Shown here piece by piece: positions 1 to 6,076 of a DNA stretch of 6,769 nucleotides. Position 1 is the first letter of the stretch; each line of letters opens with the position of its first letter. Position numbers and translations under genes: made by a program. The DNA is from Rhodobacterales bacterium 34-62-10. Its GTDB lineage: Bacteria; Pseudomonadota; Alphaproteobacteria; Rhodobacterales; Rhodobacteraceae. The stretch is taken from assembly GCA_002282555.1 (NCBI GenBank), contig NCJR01000114.1:1-6769 (forward strand). Direction: 5' to 3'. The notes below the pieces were generated by a model, which was not told the DNA's origin, did no database searches, and saw only the letters and a program-made list of their open reading frames with translations.

Positions 1-456
1 ATCCCGCCGATGGAAATTTTGGAGGCGGCCTATCCGGTGATGTTCCGGCAATGGGCGCTGCGGCCTGACAGCGCGGGGGCCGGTGCGCATCGCGGGGGCT
101 TGGGTGCTGTCTATGAGATCGAGGTGCTGGAGGAGAACGGCGCCGAGGCGTTTCTGTTCGGCGAGCGCGGGCGCTTTGCGCCCAAGGGGGCCGCAGGCGG
201 TGGTGAGGCGGCGATGAACGTCTTTTCCTATGAGCAGGCGGATGGCTGGCATCACCCGCCCTTGGCGTCAAAGATGCGGGGCATCAAGCTGACGCAGGGA
301 CAGGCCGTGCGGCTGGAGACGCCGGGCGGCGGCGGTTACGGCGCGCCGGGCTTGCGTGATCCGCAGGCGGTGGCGCGGGATGTGGCGCTGGGTCTGATCA
401 CGGCGGATGAGGCGGAGAAAACATACGGGTCCGCATGGAAAGAGGTGCAGGCATGA
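1..456 (+). CDS. hyuB: Hydantoinase B/oxoprolinase family subunit, C-terminal part (5' end outside window)
   Basis: This is the last 151 codons of a HyuB-type subunit; the frame is open from base 1 (first residues IPPMEILEAAYP), so the ATG at 10 is internal. HyuB proteins are usually over 500 residues and pair with HyuA in ATP-dependent ring-opening amidohydrolases (hydantoinase, N-methylhydantoinase, 5-oxoprolinase) or in related acetone/acetophenone-type carboxylases, all cytoplasmic. Family marks visible here are the EAAYPVMF segment, RPDSAGAGAHRGGLG (about residues 22-36 of the visible part), the glycine-rich ETPGGGGYGAP near the end, and the closing pattern RDP..VARDVALGLIT..EAEKTYG. The stop overlaps the start of hyuA by four bases (ATGA, 453-456), as expected for two subunits made together. 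Gene order B then A is the reverse of many hyu operons. The family call is secure. The substrate is not: family members differ widely and motifs do not separate hydantoin, oxoproline or other ring amides. Confidence 0.93.
   Translation: MPPMEILEAAYPVMFRQWALRPDSAGAGAHRGGLGAVYEIEVLEENGAEAFLFGERGRFAPKGAAGGGEAAMNVFSYEQADGWHHPPLASKMRGIKLTQGQAVRLETPGGGGYGAPGLRDPQAVARDVALGLITADEAEKTYGSAWKEVQA
441..445 (+). promoter_or_regulatory. Ribosome binding site deciding the hyuA start
   Basis: AGAGG lies 7 bases before the ATG at 453, inside the end of hyuB. The in-frame ATG at 435 has no such motif upstream and would add six residues that look unlike the family N-terminus. The ATG at 480, directly before the first conserved motif, is the other alternative. 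The ATG at 453 is preferred because it has both the best Shine-Dalgarno motif and the ATGA overlap with the upstream stop. Confidence 0.7.
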
Positions 457-2531
457 GCGCGGGGACAATCGCGGGGCGCATGATCGGCGTCGATGTGGGC
501 GGGACGTTCACGGATGTTTTCGTGCTGGATGAGGCGGCGGGGACGGCGACAGTCGCCAAGGTGCCCACGACGCGGCCTGATCAATCGGGCGGGTTCCTGG
601 ACGGGATCGCGCGGCAGGTGTCGGACCTGTCCACGGTGGCGGTGGTGGTGCATGGCACGACGGCGGGGACCAATGCGTTGCTGGAGCGCAAGGGTGCCAA
701 GATCGGCGTGATCACCACGGCGGGCCTGCGCGATGTGCTGGAGATGCGGCGGCGCGACCGGCCCCGGACATGGGGGCTGCGCGGGGATTTCACGCCTGTG
801 GTGCCGCGCGATCTGCGCCTTGAGGTGCCGGAGCGGGTCTTGGCGGATGGGTCGATCCGCACGCCTGTTGATCTGGACGCGGTGCGGGATGCGGCGCGGT
901 ATCTGCTGGATCAGGGCTGTGCAGCGGTGGCGGTGATGTTTGCCAATGCCTATGCCAACCCTGCGAATGAGGCGGCGGCGGTGGCGGTTCTTCGTGAGAT
1001 GTGGCCTAATCCGCATGTCTCGGCCTCCTCCGAGATCCTGCCGGAGATCCGGGAGTTCGAGCGGTTTTCGACCACAGCTTTGAACGCTTATTTGCAGCCT
1101 GAGGTGTCGGGCTATCTGGACCGGCTGGAGACTGCCTTGAAACAGGACGGTTTCGGCGGCGAGTTCATGATCGTGCAGTCCAATGGCGGGGTGATGGCGG
1201 TGGATACCGCCTGCCGTCTGCCGGTGCGCACGGCCCTGTCAGGGCCAGCGGCGGGGGTGATTGCGGCGGCGTATATCGCGCAGACCGCGGGGTTTCCCGA
1301 TGTGATCACCGGCGATATGGGCGGCACGAGTTTTGACGTGTCCTTGATCGCGGGGGGCAAGTCGATGCTGTCGCCGCAGACATCCATTGATTTCGGCATG
1401 GTCGTGCGGTCCCCGATGATCGAGATCACGACGATTGGCGCGGGCGGTGGATCGATCGCCTGGGTCGACAAGGGCGGCTTGCTGATGATCGGGCCGGAAA
1501 GTGCGGGATCGAACCCCGGTCCGGTGGCCTATGGTCTTGGCAATACGCGGCCCACGGTGACGGATGCCAATGTGGTTCTGGGCCGGATTGATCCTGACAA
1601 TCCCATCGGCGGCAAGCTGACGCGGCTGGATGTCGAGGCGGCCTCGCGCGCGATTGACGCGCATGTGGGGGGGCCCTTGGGCCTGTCCACGCTGGCGGCG
1701 GCGGAGGCGATCTTGCGCGTCGCCAACAGCCGGATGGCGGGGGCGATCCGTTTGGTGAGCATCGAGCGGGGCTTTGATCCCAAGCGATTTGCCTTCATGC
1801 CCTTTGGTGGGGGTGGCGCGCTGCATTCCGGCGCGATGCTGGCGGATGTGGGGTTGGCGCGGGCGATTGTGCCGCGTTATCCCGGCGTGACATCCGCGAT
1901 GGGCTGCGTGATTGCCGATATGCGGCAGGATTTCGTCCAGACCATCAACGCCATGGTGGACGGGCTGGATGAGGGCAGTCTGGCCGGGTTCATGCAGGCG
2001 CATATGGATCAGGGTCTGGCGATGCTGGACGCGGCCCAGACGCGGTTTGAGGCGCGCGAGACCACGTTTGAGTTGGATATGGCCTATGTCGGGCAGACCC
2101 ATACGGTGGCGGTGCCCTTGCCGGTGACGATCACGGATGGTCGCGTGGTGCCGCCGACGCGGGCTGAGATCGCCGAGGCGTTTGATGCAGCTTACAAGGC
2201 CACCTATGGCCGATTGCTGGCCAAGGGCGCGCGGCGGGTGATGAACCTGCGCTCGGCCGTGACGGGGCGGCGGCCCAAGTTCGATCTGGCGACACTGGCC
2301 CCGCGCGGGACGGGCACGGCAGAGGATGCGCGCAAGGGCACGCGTGCCGTGCATTTCGGGGATGCTTGGCATGATACGGCGATTTACAACCGTCTGGACC
2401 TGCCTGTCGGTGCCGTGATCCACGGACCCGCCATTCTGGAGCAGCCCGACACGACGGTTTTGATCGAACCCGGTCTGATCGGCACGGTCGATGCTTACGG
2501 CAATACCATCATCACCCGGCAGGAGGTTTGA
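453..2531 (+). CDS. hyuA: Hydantoinase A/oxoprolinase family ATPase subunit
   Basis: A full-length HyuA-type subunit of 692 residues, normal for the family. It belongs to the sugar kinase/Hsp70/actin ATPase fold and uses ATP to activate a ring amide (or, in carboxylase relatives, the substrate or bicarbonate) for the paired HyuB subunit. The order of parts is: phosphate-1 motif GVDVGGTFTDV at residues 12-22; HGTTAGTNALLERKGA at roughly 68-83, typical of the N-terminal hydantoinase domain; second phosphate motif TGDMGGTSFDV at 286-296; adenosine-type loop TIGAGGGSIAWVD from 327; MPFGGGGALHSG around 449-460; PGVTSAMGCVIADMRQDF, the usual bridge into the C-terminal domain; and GPAILEQPDTTVL near the end. 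No key residue appears lost and there is no signal peptide, so it should be an active cytoplasmic protein. It overlaps hyuB by four bases and ends three bases before the next start, so it sits mid-operon. Substrate (hydantoin, N-methylhydantoin, oxoproline or another) is not readable. Confidence 0.95.
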   Translation: MSAGTIAGRMIGVDVGGTFTDVFVLDEAAGTATVAKVPTTRPDQSGGFLDGIARQVSDLSTVAVVVHGTTAGTNALLERKGAKIGVITTAGLRDVLEMRRRDRPRTWGLRGDFTPVVPRDLRLEVPERVLADGSIRTPVDLDAVRDAARYLLDQGCAAVAVMFANAYANPANEAAAVAVLREMWPNPHVSASSEILPEIREFERFSTTALNAYLQPEVSGYLDRLETALKQDGFGGEFMIVQSNGGVMAVDTACRLPVRTALSGPAAGVIAAAYIAQTAGFPDVITGDMGGTSFDVSLIAGGKSMLSPQTSIDFGMVVRSPMIEITTIGAGGGSIAWVDKGGLLMIGPESAGSNPGPVAYGLGNTRPTVTDANVVLGRIDPDNPIGGKLTRLDVEAASRAIDAHVGGPLGLSTLAAAEAILRVANSRMAGAIRLVSIERGFDPKRFAFMPFGGGGALHSGAMLADVGLARAIVPRYPGVTSAMGCVIADMRQDFVQTINAMVDGLDEGSLAGFMQAHMDQGLAMLDAAQTRFEARETTFELDMAYVGQTHTVAVPLPVTITDGRVVPPTRAEIAEAFDAAYKATYGRLLAKGARRVMNLRSAVTGRRPKFDLATLAPRGTGTAEDARKGTRAVHFGDAWHDTAIYNRLDLPVGAVIHGPAILEQPDTTVLIEPGLIGTVDAYGNTIITRQEV
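2521..2526 (+). promoter_or_regulatory. Consensus Shine-Dalgarno for the hydrolase-fold gene
   Basis: AGGAGG sits in the last codons of hyuA, 8 bases before the ATG at 2535. It is the only perfect consensus ribosome site in the operon, which suggests that the downstream protein is translated well in its own right. That argues against the hydrolase-fold gene being a decaying remnant. Confidence 0.8.
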
Positions 2532-2534
2532 TCC

Positions 2535-3155
2535 ATGGGCGCACTGAGCACGATTGATCCCAAGCGCACGGCGCTTTTGACGATTGATTTGCAGAACGAC
2601 TTTCTGCATCCCGAGGGTGCCTATGGCCGTGCCGGGCAAGGCGCGGATGCGATTGCGGTGCTGCCCGAGCGGGTCGCCCCGGTGCGCGATGCTTTGCGCG
2701 CCAAGGGGGGGACCTATGTGTCGGCGCAGTTCACGCTGGTGCCCGGTCCCGGTGGGGTGCCGTTGATTGCGCCGCATCTGAAGGCGTTGCGACCGTTCCT
2801 GACGACGGGGGATTTTGCGCCCGGCAGTTTCGGGCATAGGCTGGTGGATGCTCTGGCCCCTGCGGATTATGTGGTCGAGAAGGTCGCCTATTCCGCGTTT
2901 TATCAGACGCGGTTGGAATATATCCTGCGGGCTTTGAATATCGACACGCTGATCGTGGGCGGGATCGTCACGAATGGCGGGGTGGCCAGCACCCTGCGCG
3001 ACGCGCATTTGCGGAATATCGAGACGATCATGCTGTCGGATGGCTGCGCCGCGTTCCGGCAGGATGTGCATGAGGCGACGATCCTGTCGCTGGGAACGGT
3101 CACCCATGTGATGAGTTGCGCCGAGACGATTGCTTTGCTGGAGGGCGCGGTATGA
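2535..3155 (+). CDS. Isochorismatase/cysteine-hydrolase-fold protein lacking the catalytic cysteine
   Basis: A 206-residue protein, normal length for the isochorismatase-like fold, whose members hydrolyse amides such as N-carbamoylsarcosine, ureidoacrylate and maleamate, or the vinyl ether of isochorismate. The general-base Asp is D18 in TALLTIDLQNDF. The Lys is K116 in VVEKVAYSAF. The nucleophile segment, usually TNxCVxxT, reads TNGGVASTLRDA (146-157), with G149 where Cys should be. The later LSDGCAAF (167-174) and helix HEATILSLGTV (179-189) are standard. C171 and C195 lie outside the nucleophile position. Isochorismatases such as EntB and PhzD also have Gly there, so the protein may be a non-thiol hydrolase rather than inactive. 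It begins three bases after hyuA behind a consensus ribosome site and overlaps the next gene by four bases. In the N-methylhydantoin route a member of this fold acts directly after HyuAB, but that enzyme keeps its Cys. The fold is sure; the reaction is unknown. Confidence 0.9.
   Translation: MGALSTIDPKRTALLTIDLQNDFLHPEGAYGRAGQGADAIAVLPERVAPVRDALRAKGGTYVSAQFTLVPGPGGVPLIAPHLKALRPFLTTGDFAPGSFGHRLVDALAPADYVVEKVAYSAFYQTRLEYILRALNIDTLIVGGIVTNGGVASTLRDAHLRNIETIMLSDGCAAFRQDVHEATILSLGTVTHVMSCAETIALLEGAV
3141..3145 (+). promoter_or_regulatory. Ribosome binding site deciding the lyase start
   Basis: GAGGG lies 6 bases before the ATG at 3152. The frame is open further upstream, with an ATG at 3116, but that would insert twelve residues encoded inside the previous gene and unlike the family N-terminus. 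The ATG at 3152, overlapping the upstream TGA, gives the normal beginning with APGVYDGLTA near residue 15. Confidence 0.7.
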
Positions 3156-4021
3156 GCCTGCGCGCGCGGCTGAGCCAGCCTGAGATCCTGATCGCGCCCG
3201 GTGTCTATGACGGGCTGACCGCGACGCTGGCCGAACAAGCGGGGTTCGAGGCGCTCTATCTGTCTGGGGCGGCTGTCGCATATACCCGGTTGGGGCGGCC
3301 TGACATTGGGCTGACCTCGGTGTCGGAAATGGCCGATACGATGGCGTTGATCCGGGACCGGGTGGCTTTGCCCGTGATTATTGATGCGGATACCGGGTTC
3401 GGGAATGCGCTGAACGCGCAGCGCACGATGCGGCTTTATGAGCGCGCGGGCGCATCGGCCTTGCAGGTGGAGGATCAGACATACCCGAAGCGCTGCGGGC
3501 ATCTGGCGGATAAATCGCTGATATCGAAACAGGAAATGGCGGGCAAGATTGCGGCCATGGCGGATGCGCGGGCCAGTGACGCCACGCTGATCATCGCGCG
3601 CACCGATGCGATTGCGGTGGAAGGCTTTGCCGCCGCGATGGACCGGGCCGAGGCTTATGTGGCGGCCGGGGCTGATGTGCTGTTCATCGAGGCCCCGCGC
3701 ACGGGGGATGAGCTGGCGCAGGTGGCGCAGACCTTCAAGGGCCGGGTGCCGCTGCTGGCGAATATGGTGGAGGGCGGGCATACGCCCATCACATCAGCCA
3801 GCGACTTGCAGGCGCTTGGGTTCGATATCGTGATCTTTCCGGGCGGGATCGTGCGGGCCTTGGCGCGCACGGCGCAGGATTACTATGCCAGTTTGCGCGC
3901 CCATGGATCGAACACACCTTTTGCGGACCGGATGTTCGATTTCGACGGGTTGAACGCGCGGATCGGCACGGCCGAGATGCTGGCCATGGGGCAGCGTTTT
4001 GACGGGCAGGACAAGGGATAG
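3152..4021 (+). CDS. Isocitrate lyase/PEP mutase superfamily lyase (methylisocitrate lyase-like)
   Basis: A 289-residue TIM-barrel enzyme of the isocitrate lyase/PEP mutase superfamily, which makes or breaks C-C (rarely C-P) bonds of 2-hydroxy or 2-oxo acids with Mg2+. Visible parts: APGVYDGLTA (15-24), YLSGAAVA (36-43), metal site DADTGFGN (78-85), ED at 107-108, the lyase signature KRCGH (113-117) with C115 as catalytic acid, IARTDA (148-153), E180 in IEAP, and LANMVEGG (202-209). KRCGH argues for a true lyase such as methylisocitrate lyase, dimethylmalate lyase or a relative, and against PEP mutase or phosphonopyruvate hydrolase. The loop resembles PrpB, but no prp genes are nearby, so a role in the propionate cycle is unlikely. 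As fourth gene of the operon it probably performs a late cleavage to pyruvate, succinate or glyoxylate plus a second acid. Oxaloacetate decarboxylase activity cannot be excluded. The start is set by the ATGA overlap and the GAGGG site. Confidence 0.9.
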   Translation: MSLRARLSQPEILIAPGVYDGLTATLAEQAGFEALYLSGAAVAYTRLGRPDIGLTSVSEMADTMALIRDRVALPVIIDADTGFGNALNAQRTMRLYERAGASALQVEDQTYPKRCGHLADKSLISKQEMAGKIAAMADARASDATLIIARTDAIAVEGFAAAMDRAEAYVAAGADVLFIEAPRTGDELAQVAQTFKGRVPLLANMVEGGHTPITSASDLQALGFDIVIFPGGIVRALARTAQDYYASLRAHGSNTPFADRMFDFDGLNARIGTAEMLAMGQRFDGQDKG

Positions 4022-4024
4022 GTC

Positions 4025-5410
4025 ATGAACATCGCCGCCACGCCCGTCACGGGGTTCGATCTTGAGGTGCAGACACTGATCATCGGCGCGGGGGCCTGCG
4101 GGATGGTCGCGGCGCTGGCCGCGCGGGAGGCGGGGCAAGAGGTGCTGGTGATCGAGGCTGATCCGGTGCCGCGCGGGTCCACCGCGCTGTCCGCGGGGCT
4201 GATCCCGGCGGCAGGCACATCGTTTCAGGCAGCGGCGGGGATTGCAGATGATGCGGCGCTGTTCGCTGCCGATATCCAGCGCAAGGCGCATGACGAGAAT
4301 GACCCTGAACTGGTCGCGGCTTTGGCCAGCGGATCAGGTCCCGCGATTGACTGGCTGGCCGCACGGTTCGGGCTGCCGTTTTCGGTCGTGACCGATTTCG
4401 ACTATCCCGGCCATGCGCGGCGGCGGATGCATGGATTGCCCACGCGGTCCGGCGCGGAACTGGTGGACCGGTTGCGCCAGACCTGCGAGACGCAAGGCAT
4501 CGACATCATCTGCGAGCGCCGCGCGACCGTGCTGCATCACGAAGGGCGGGTGATCACCGGGGTGACGGTCACCCTGCCCGATGGCAGCACCGAGGCGATC
4601 GGGTGCGCGCGGCTGATCCTGGCCTGTAACGGCTATGGCGGGAACCGGGCGATGGTGGCGCAGCATATGCCTGCGATTTCGGATGCGCTGTGGTTCGGGC
4701 ATGATGGCAACCGGGGCGAGGCTGTGCTGTGGGGTGCGGCGCTGGGGGCTGGCACGCGGCATCTGGGGGCCTATCAGGGGCACGGCAATGTGGCGCATCC
4801 GCATGGTATCCTGATCACATGGGCGGTGATCACCGAGGGCGGCGTGCAGGTGAACCTTGACGGGCGGCGCTTCTGGAACGAGGCGCAGGGCTATTCCGAG
4901 GCGGCGCGGGCGGTGATGGGGCAACCGCAGGGGCAGGCCTGGGCGGTGTTCGACACCCGCATCGCTGGCGTCGCGCGGCAATTTGCGGATTTTCAGGCGG
5001 CCGAGGCGCAGGGGGCGGTCAAGACGGCGGCGACTGTGGCGGAGCTGGCGGCGGTGACGGGGCTGCCCGAGGCGGCTTTGGCCGAGACATTGGCTGCGAT
5101 CCCGCAGGGCGGCGTGGATGAATTTGGGCGCAGCTTTCACACGCCGCCGCTGACGCCGCCCTATGCTGCCGTGCGTGTCACCGGCGCGCTGTTTCATACG
5201 CAGGGTGGGTTGGATGTGACGGGCACGGGACGCGTGCGGCATGAGGATGGGACGTTGTTTCCGAACCTGCATGCAGCAGGTGGGGCGGCTTGCGGTGTGT
5301 CGGGCACGGCGGATAGCGGGTATCTGTCGGGGAACGGCTTGCTGAGCGCCGTTGTGCTGGGCCGCGCGGCGGGAATGGATTGGCCTGCTGCGGCAGATGC
5401 TGCGAAATAG
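4025..5410 (+). CDS. FAD-dependent oxidoreductase, fumarate reductase/succinate dehydrogenase flavoprotein-like
   Basis: A 461-residue flavoprotein of the FAD-binding 2 group (fumarate reductase, urocanate reductase, ketosteroid dehydrogenase, tricarballylate dehydrogenase). The FAD dinucleotide site is TLIIGAGACGMVAA (17-30), with E44 at the ribose position and GSTALSAG (51-58). The capping-domain region carries NLDGRRFWNE (277-286). The second part of the FAD site is HTQGGLDV (391-398) plus GYLSGNGLLSAVVLGRAAG (432-450). There is no signal peptide, heme-binding or FMN-attachment extension, so it is a soluble cytoplasmic enzyme that adds or removes hydrogens across a C-C bond next to a carboxylate or carbonyl. 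After the NE of the capping motif, where fumarate reductases have a TR-D segment with the proton-donating Arg, this protein has GYSEAA, so fumarate is probably not the substrate. It starts three bases after the lyase stop behind AAGGG (4013-4017) and appears to be the last gene of the operon. The exact reaction is unknown. Confidence 0.88.
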   Translation: MNIAATPVTGFDLEVQTLIIGAGACGMVAALAAREAGQEVLVIEADPVPRGSTALSAGLIPAAGTSFQAAAGIADDAALFAADIQRKAHDENDPELVAALASGSGPAIDWLAARFGLPFSVVTDFDYPGHARRRMHGLPTRSGAELVDRLRQTCETQGIDIICERRATVLHHEGRVITGVTVTLPDGSTEAIGCARLILACNGYGGNRAMVAQHMPAISDALWFGHDGNRGEAVLWGAALGAGTRHLGAYQGHGNVAHPHGILITWAVITEGGVQVNLDGRRFWNEAQGYSEAARAVMGQPQGQAWAVFDTRIAGVARQFADFQAAEAQGAVKTAATVAELAAVTGLPEAALAETLAAIPQGGVDEFGRSFHTPPLTPPYAAVRVTGALFHTQGGLDVTGTGRVRHEDGTLFPNLHAAGGAACGVSGTADSGYLSGNGLLSAVVLGRAAGMDWPAAADAAK

Positions 5411-5424
5411 GGCAAGTTGTCTGC

Positions 5425-5447
5425 CGTTGCCGTGCAATGCTGCAACG
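5425..5447. repeat. Imperfect dyad with TGCAA repeats, possible operator half
   Basis: CGTTGC (5425-5430) is matched by its complement GCAACG (5442-5447) around an 11-base spacer. Within it TGCAA occurs twice, eight bases apart (5433-5437 and 5441-5445). It lies in the only real intergenic gap of the window. The arms are short, so chance is a fair explanation in GC-rich DNA. Confidence 0.35.
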
Positions 5448-5453
5448 CAGCGC

Positions 5454-5478
5454 GACATATCGACAGCCCTGATATGTC
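5454..5478. promoter_or_regulatory. Perfect 8-bp inverted repeat upstream of tetR, candidate TetR operator
   Basis: GACATATC (5454-5461) and GATATGTC (5471-5478) are exact reverse complements around a 9-base spacer, a 25-base dyad centred on 5466. It is AT-richer than its surroundings and ends 40 bases before the regulator's ATG, a normal place for an autoregulatory operator. It is unlikely to be a terminator for the upstream operon, because the stem is weak and is followed by CGTTGTTGTGGG rather than a U-run. No convincing -35/-10 pair is visible in the 5411-5518 gap, so the promoter that the site would control is not located. Confidence 0.5.
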
Positions 5479-5518
5479 CGTTGTTGTGGGAATCACGAGG
5501 TCCGCGTAGTGCCGGGAT

Positions 5519-6073
5519 ATGGACAAACGCGCCCGCCTGAAACGATCCGATTGGCTGATGGCCGGGCTTGAGGCCTTGGCCGAGGCGGGGCCTGTCGCGC
5601 TCAAGGCGGAACCGATGGCGCGGCGGTTGGGCACGACCAAGGGGTCTTTCTACTGGCATTTTGCCGATGTGCCCGATTTTCACCGTCAGATGTTGGGACT
5701 TTGGGCGGAAGGGGCTGTGGAGCACATCCCCGAGGCGCTGGCCGATCAGCCCACGGCTGTGGCCAAGCTGCGCCGTTTGGGGCAGATCGTGGCGGGCAGT
5801 GCGCATCCGGCGCTGGGCGATCTGGCGGTAGAGCCTGCGATCCGGGCATGGGCGCGCGAGGATGCGGGCGTCGCGGCGGCGCTGGCCGAGGTGGACCGGG
5901 CGCGGATCGGGTTCATTCAGTCGCTGCTGACCGAGGTCGAGATCACCAATCCCGAAATGGCGCGGATCATCTATGCCGCCCATGTGGGCATGCAGGATCT
6001 GACCGCGCGGGACGGGGTCGACAATGCCAGCCCGATGGGGTCGCTGGTCGATCTGGTGCTGGCGCTGCGCTGA
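5519..6073 (+). CDS. TetR/AcrR-family transcriptional regulator
   Basis: A 184-residue one-domain-pair repressor-type protein, slightly short but within the TetR range. The N-terminal DNA-binding domain covers about residues 7-55: the first helix holds DWLMAGLEALAEAG, and the helix-turn-helix is ALKAEPMARRLGTTKGSFYWHFAD (27-50), with the GSFYWHF recognition-helix signature of the family. The remainder is a helical ligand-binding and dimerisation domain with the common AIRAWAREDAGVAAALAEVD pattern (108-127). The ligand cannot be inferred. The start at 5519 is forced, since a stop lies in frame at 5507-5509 and no other start codon intervenes. It has no good Shine-Dalgarno (GAGG at 5497-5500 is 18 bases away), so translation is probably weak, as is common for regulators. 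It follows the catabolic operon on the same strand after 108 bases and is the likely local regulator, perhaps also of itself through the dyad at 5454-5478. It ends directly against recO. Confidence 0.93.
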   Translation: MDKRARLKRSDWLMAGLEALAEAGPVALKAEPMARRLGTTKGSFYWHFADVPDFHRQMLGLWAEGAVEHIPEALADQPTAVAKLRRLGQIVAGSAHPALGDLAVEPAIRAWAREDAGVAAALAEVDRARIGFIQSLLTEVEITNPEMARIIYAAHVGMQDLTARDGVDNASPMGSLVDLVLALR

Positions 6074-6076
6074 TCA
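6071..6076. other. Shared TGATCA palindrome holding both stop codons of convergent tetR and recO
   Basis: TGA at 6071-6073 stops tetR on the plus strand. The next three bases, TCA at 6074-6076, read as TGA on the minus strand and stop recO. The genes therefore meet end to end with no base between them, and there is no space for a conventional terminator outside coding sequence. Confidence 0.95.

Noticed and set aside
435..437. ATG at 435 as the hyuA start
   Set aside because: It lacks a Shine-Dalgarno motif and would lie well inside hyuB; the ATG at 453 has AGAGG at the right distance and an ATGA overlap.
1239..3281. Very long minus-strand open frame (680 codons) opposite hyuA, the hydrolase-fold gene and the start of the lyase gene
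   Set aside because: Its translation is dominated by Arg, His, Pro and Gln with no recognisable motif, it spans three genes with clear family conservation on the other strand, and such open frames are expected opposite GC-rich codons.
5454..5490. Dyad plus TTGTTGT as an intrinsic terminator of the catabolic operon
   Set aside because: The stem has only eight pairs, half of them A-T, with a 9-base loop, and the downstream sequence is interrupted by G and C rather than forming a U-run.
4334..5983. Minus-strand open frame (549 codons) opposite the flavoenzyme gene and tetR
   Set aside because: Same low-complexity Arg/His/Pro composition, it crosses the intergenic gap and two well-supported genes, and has no ribosome site or family motif.
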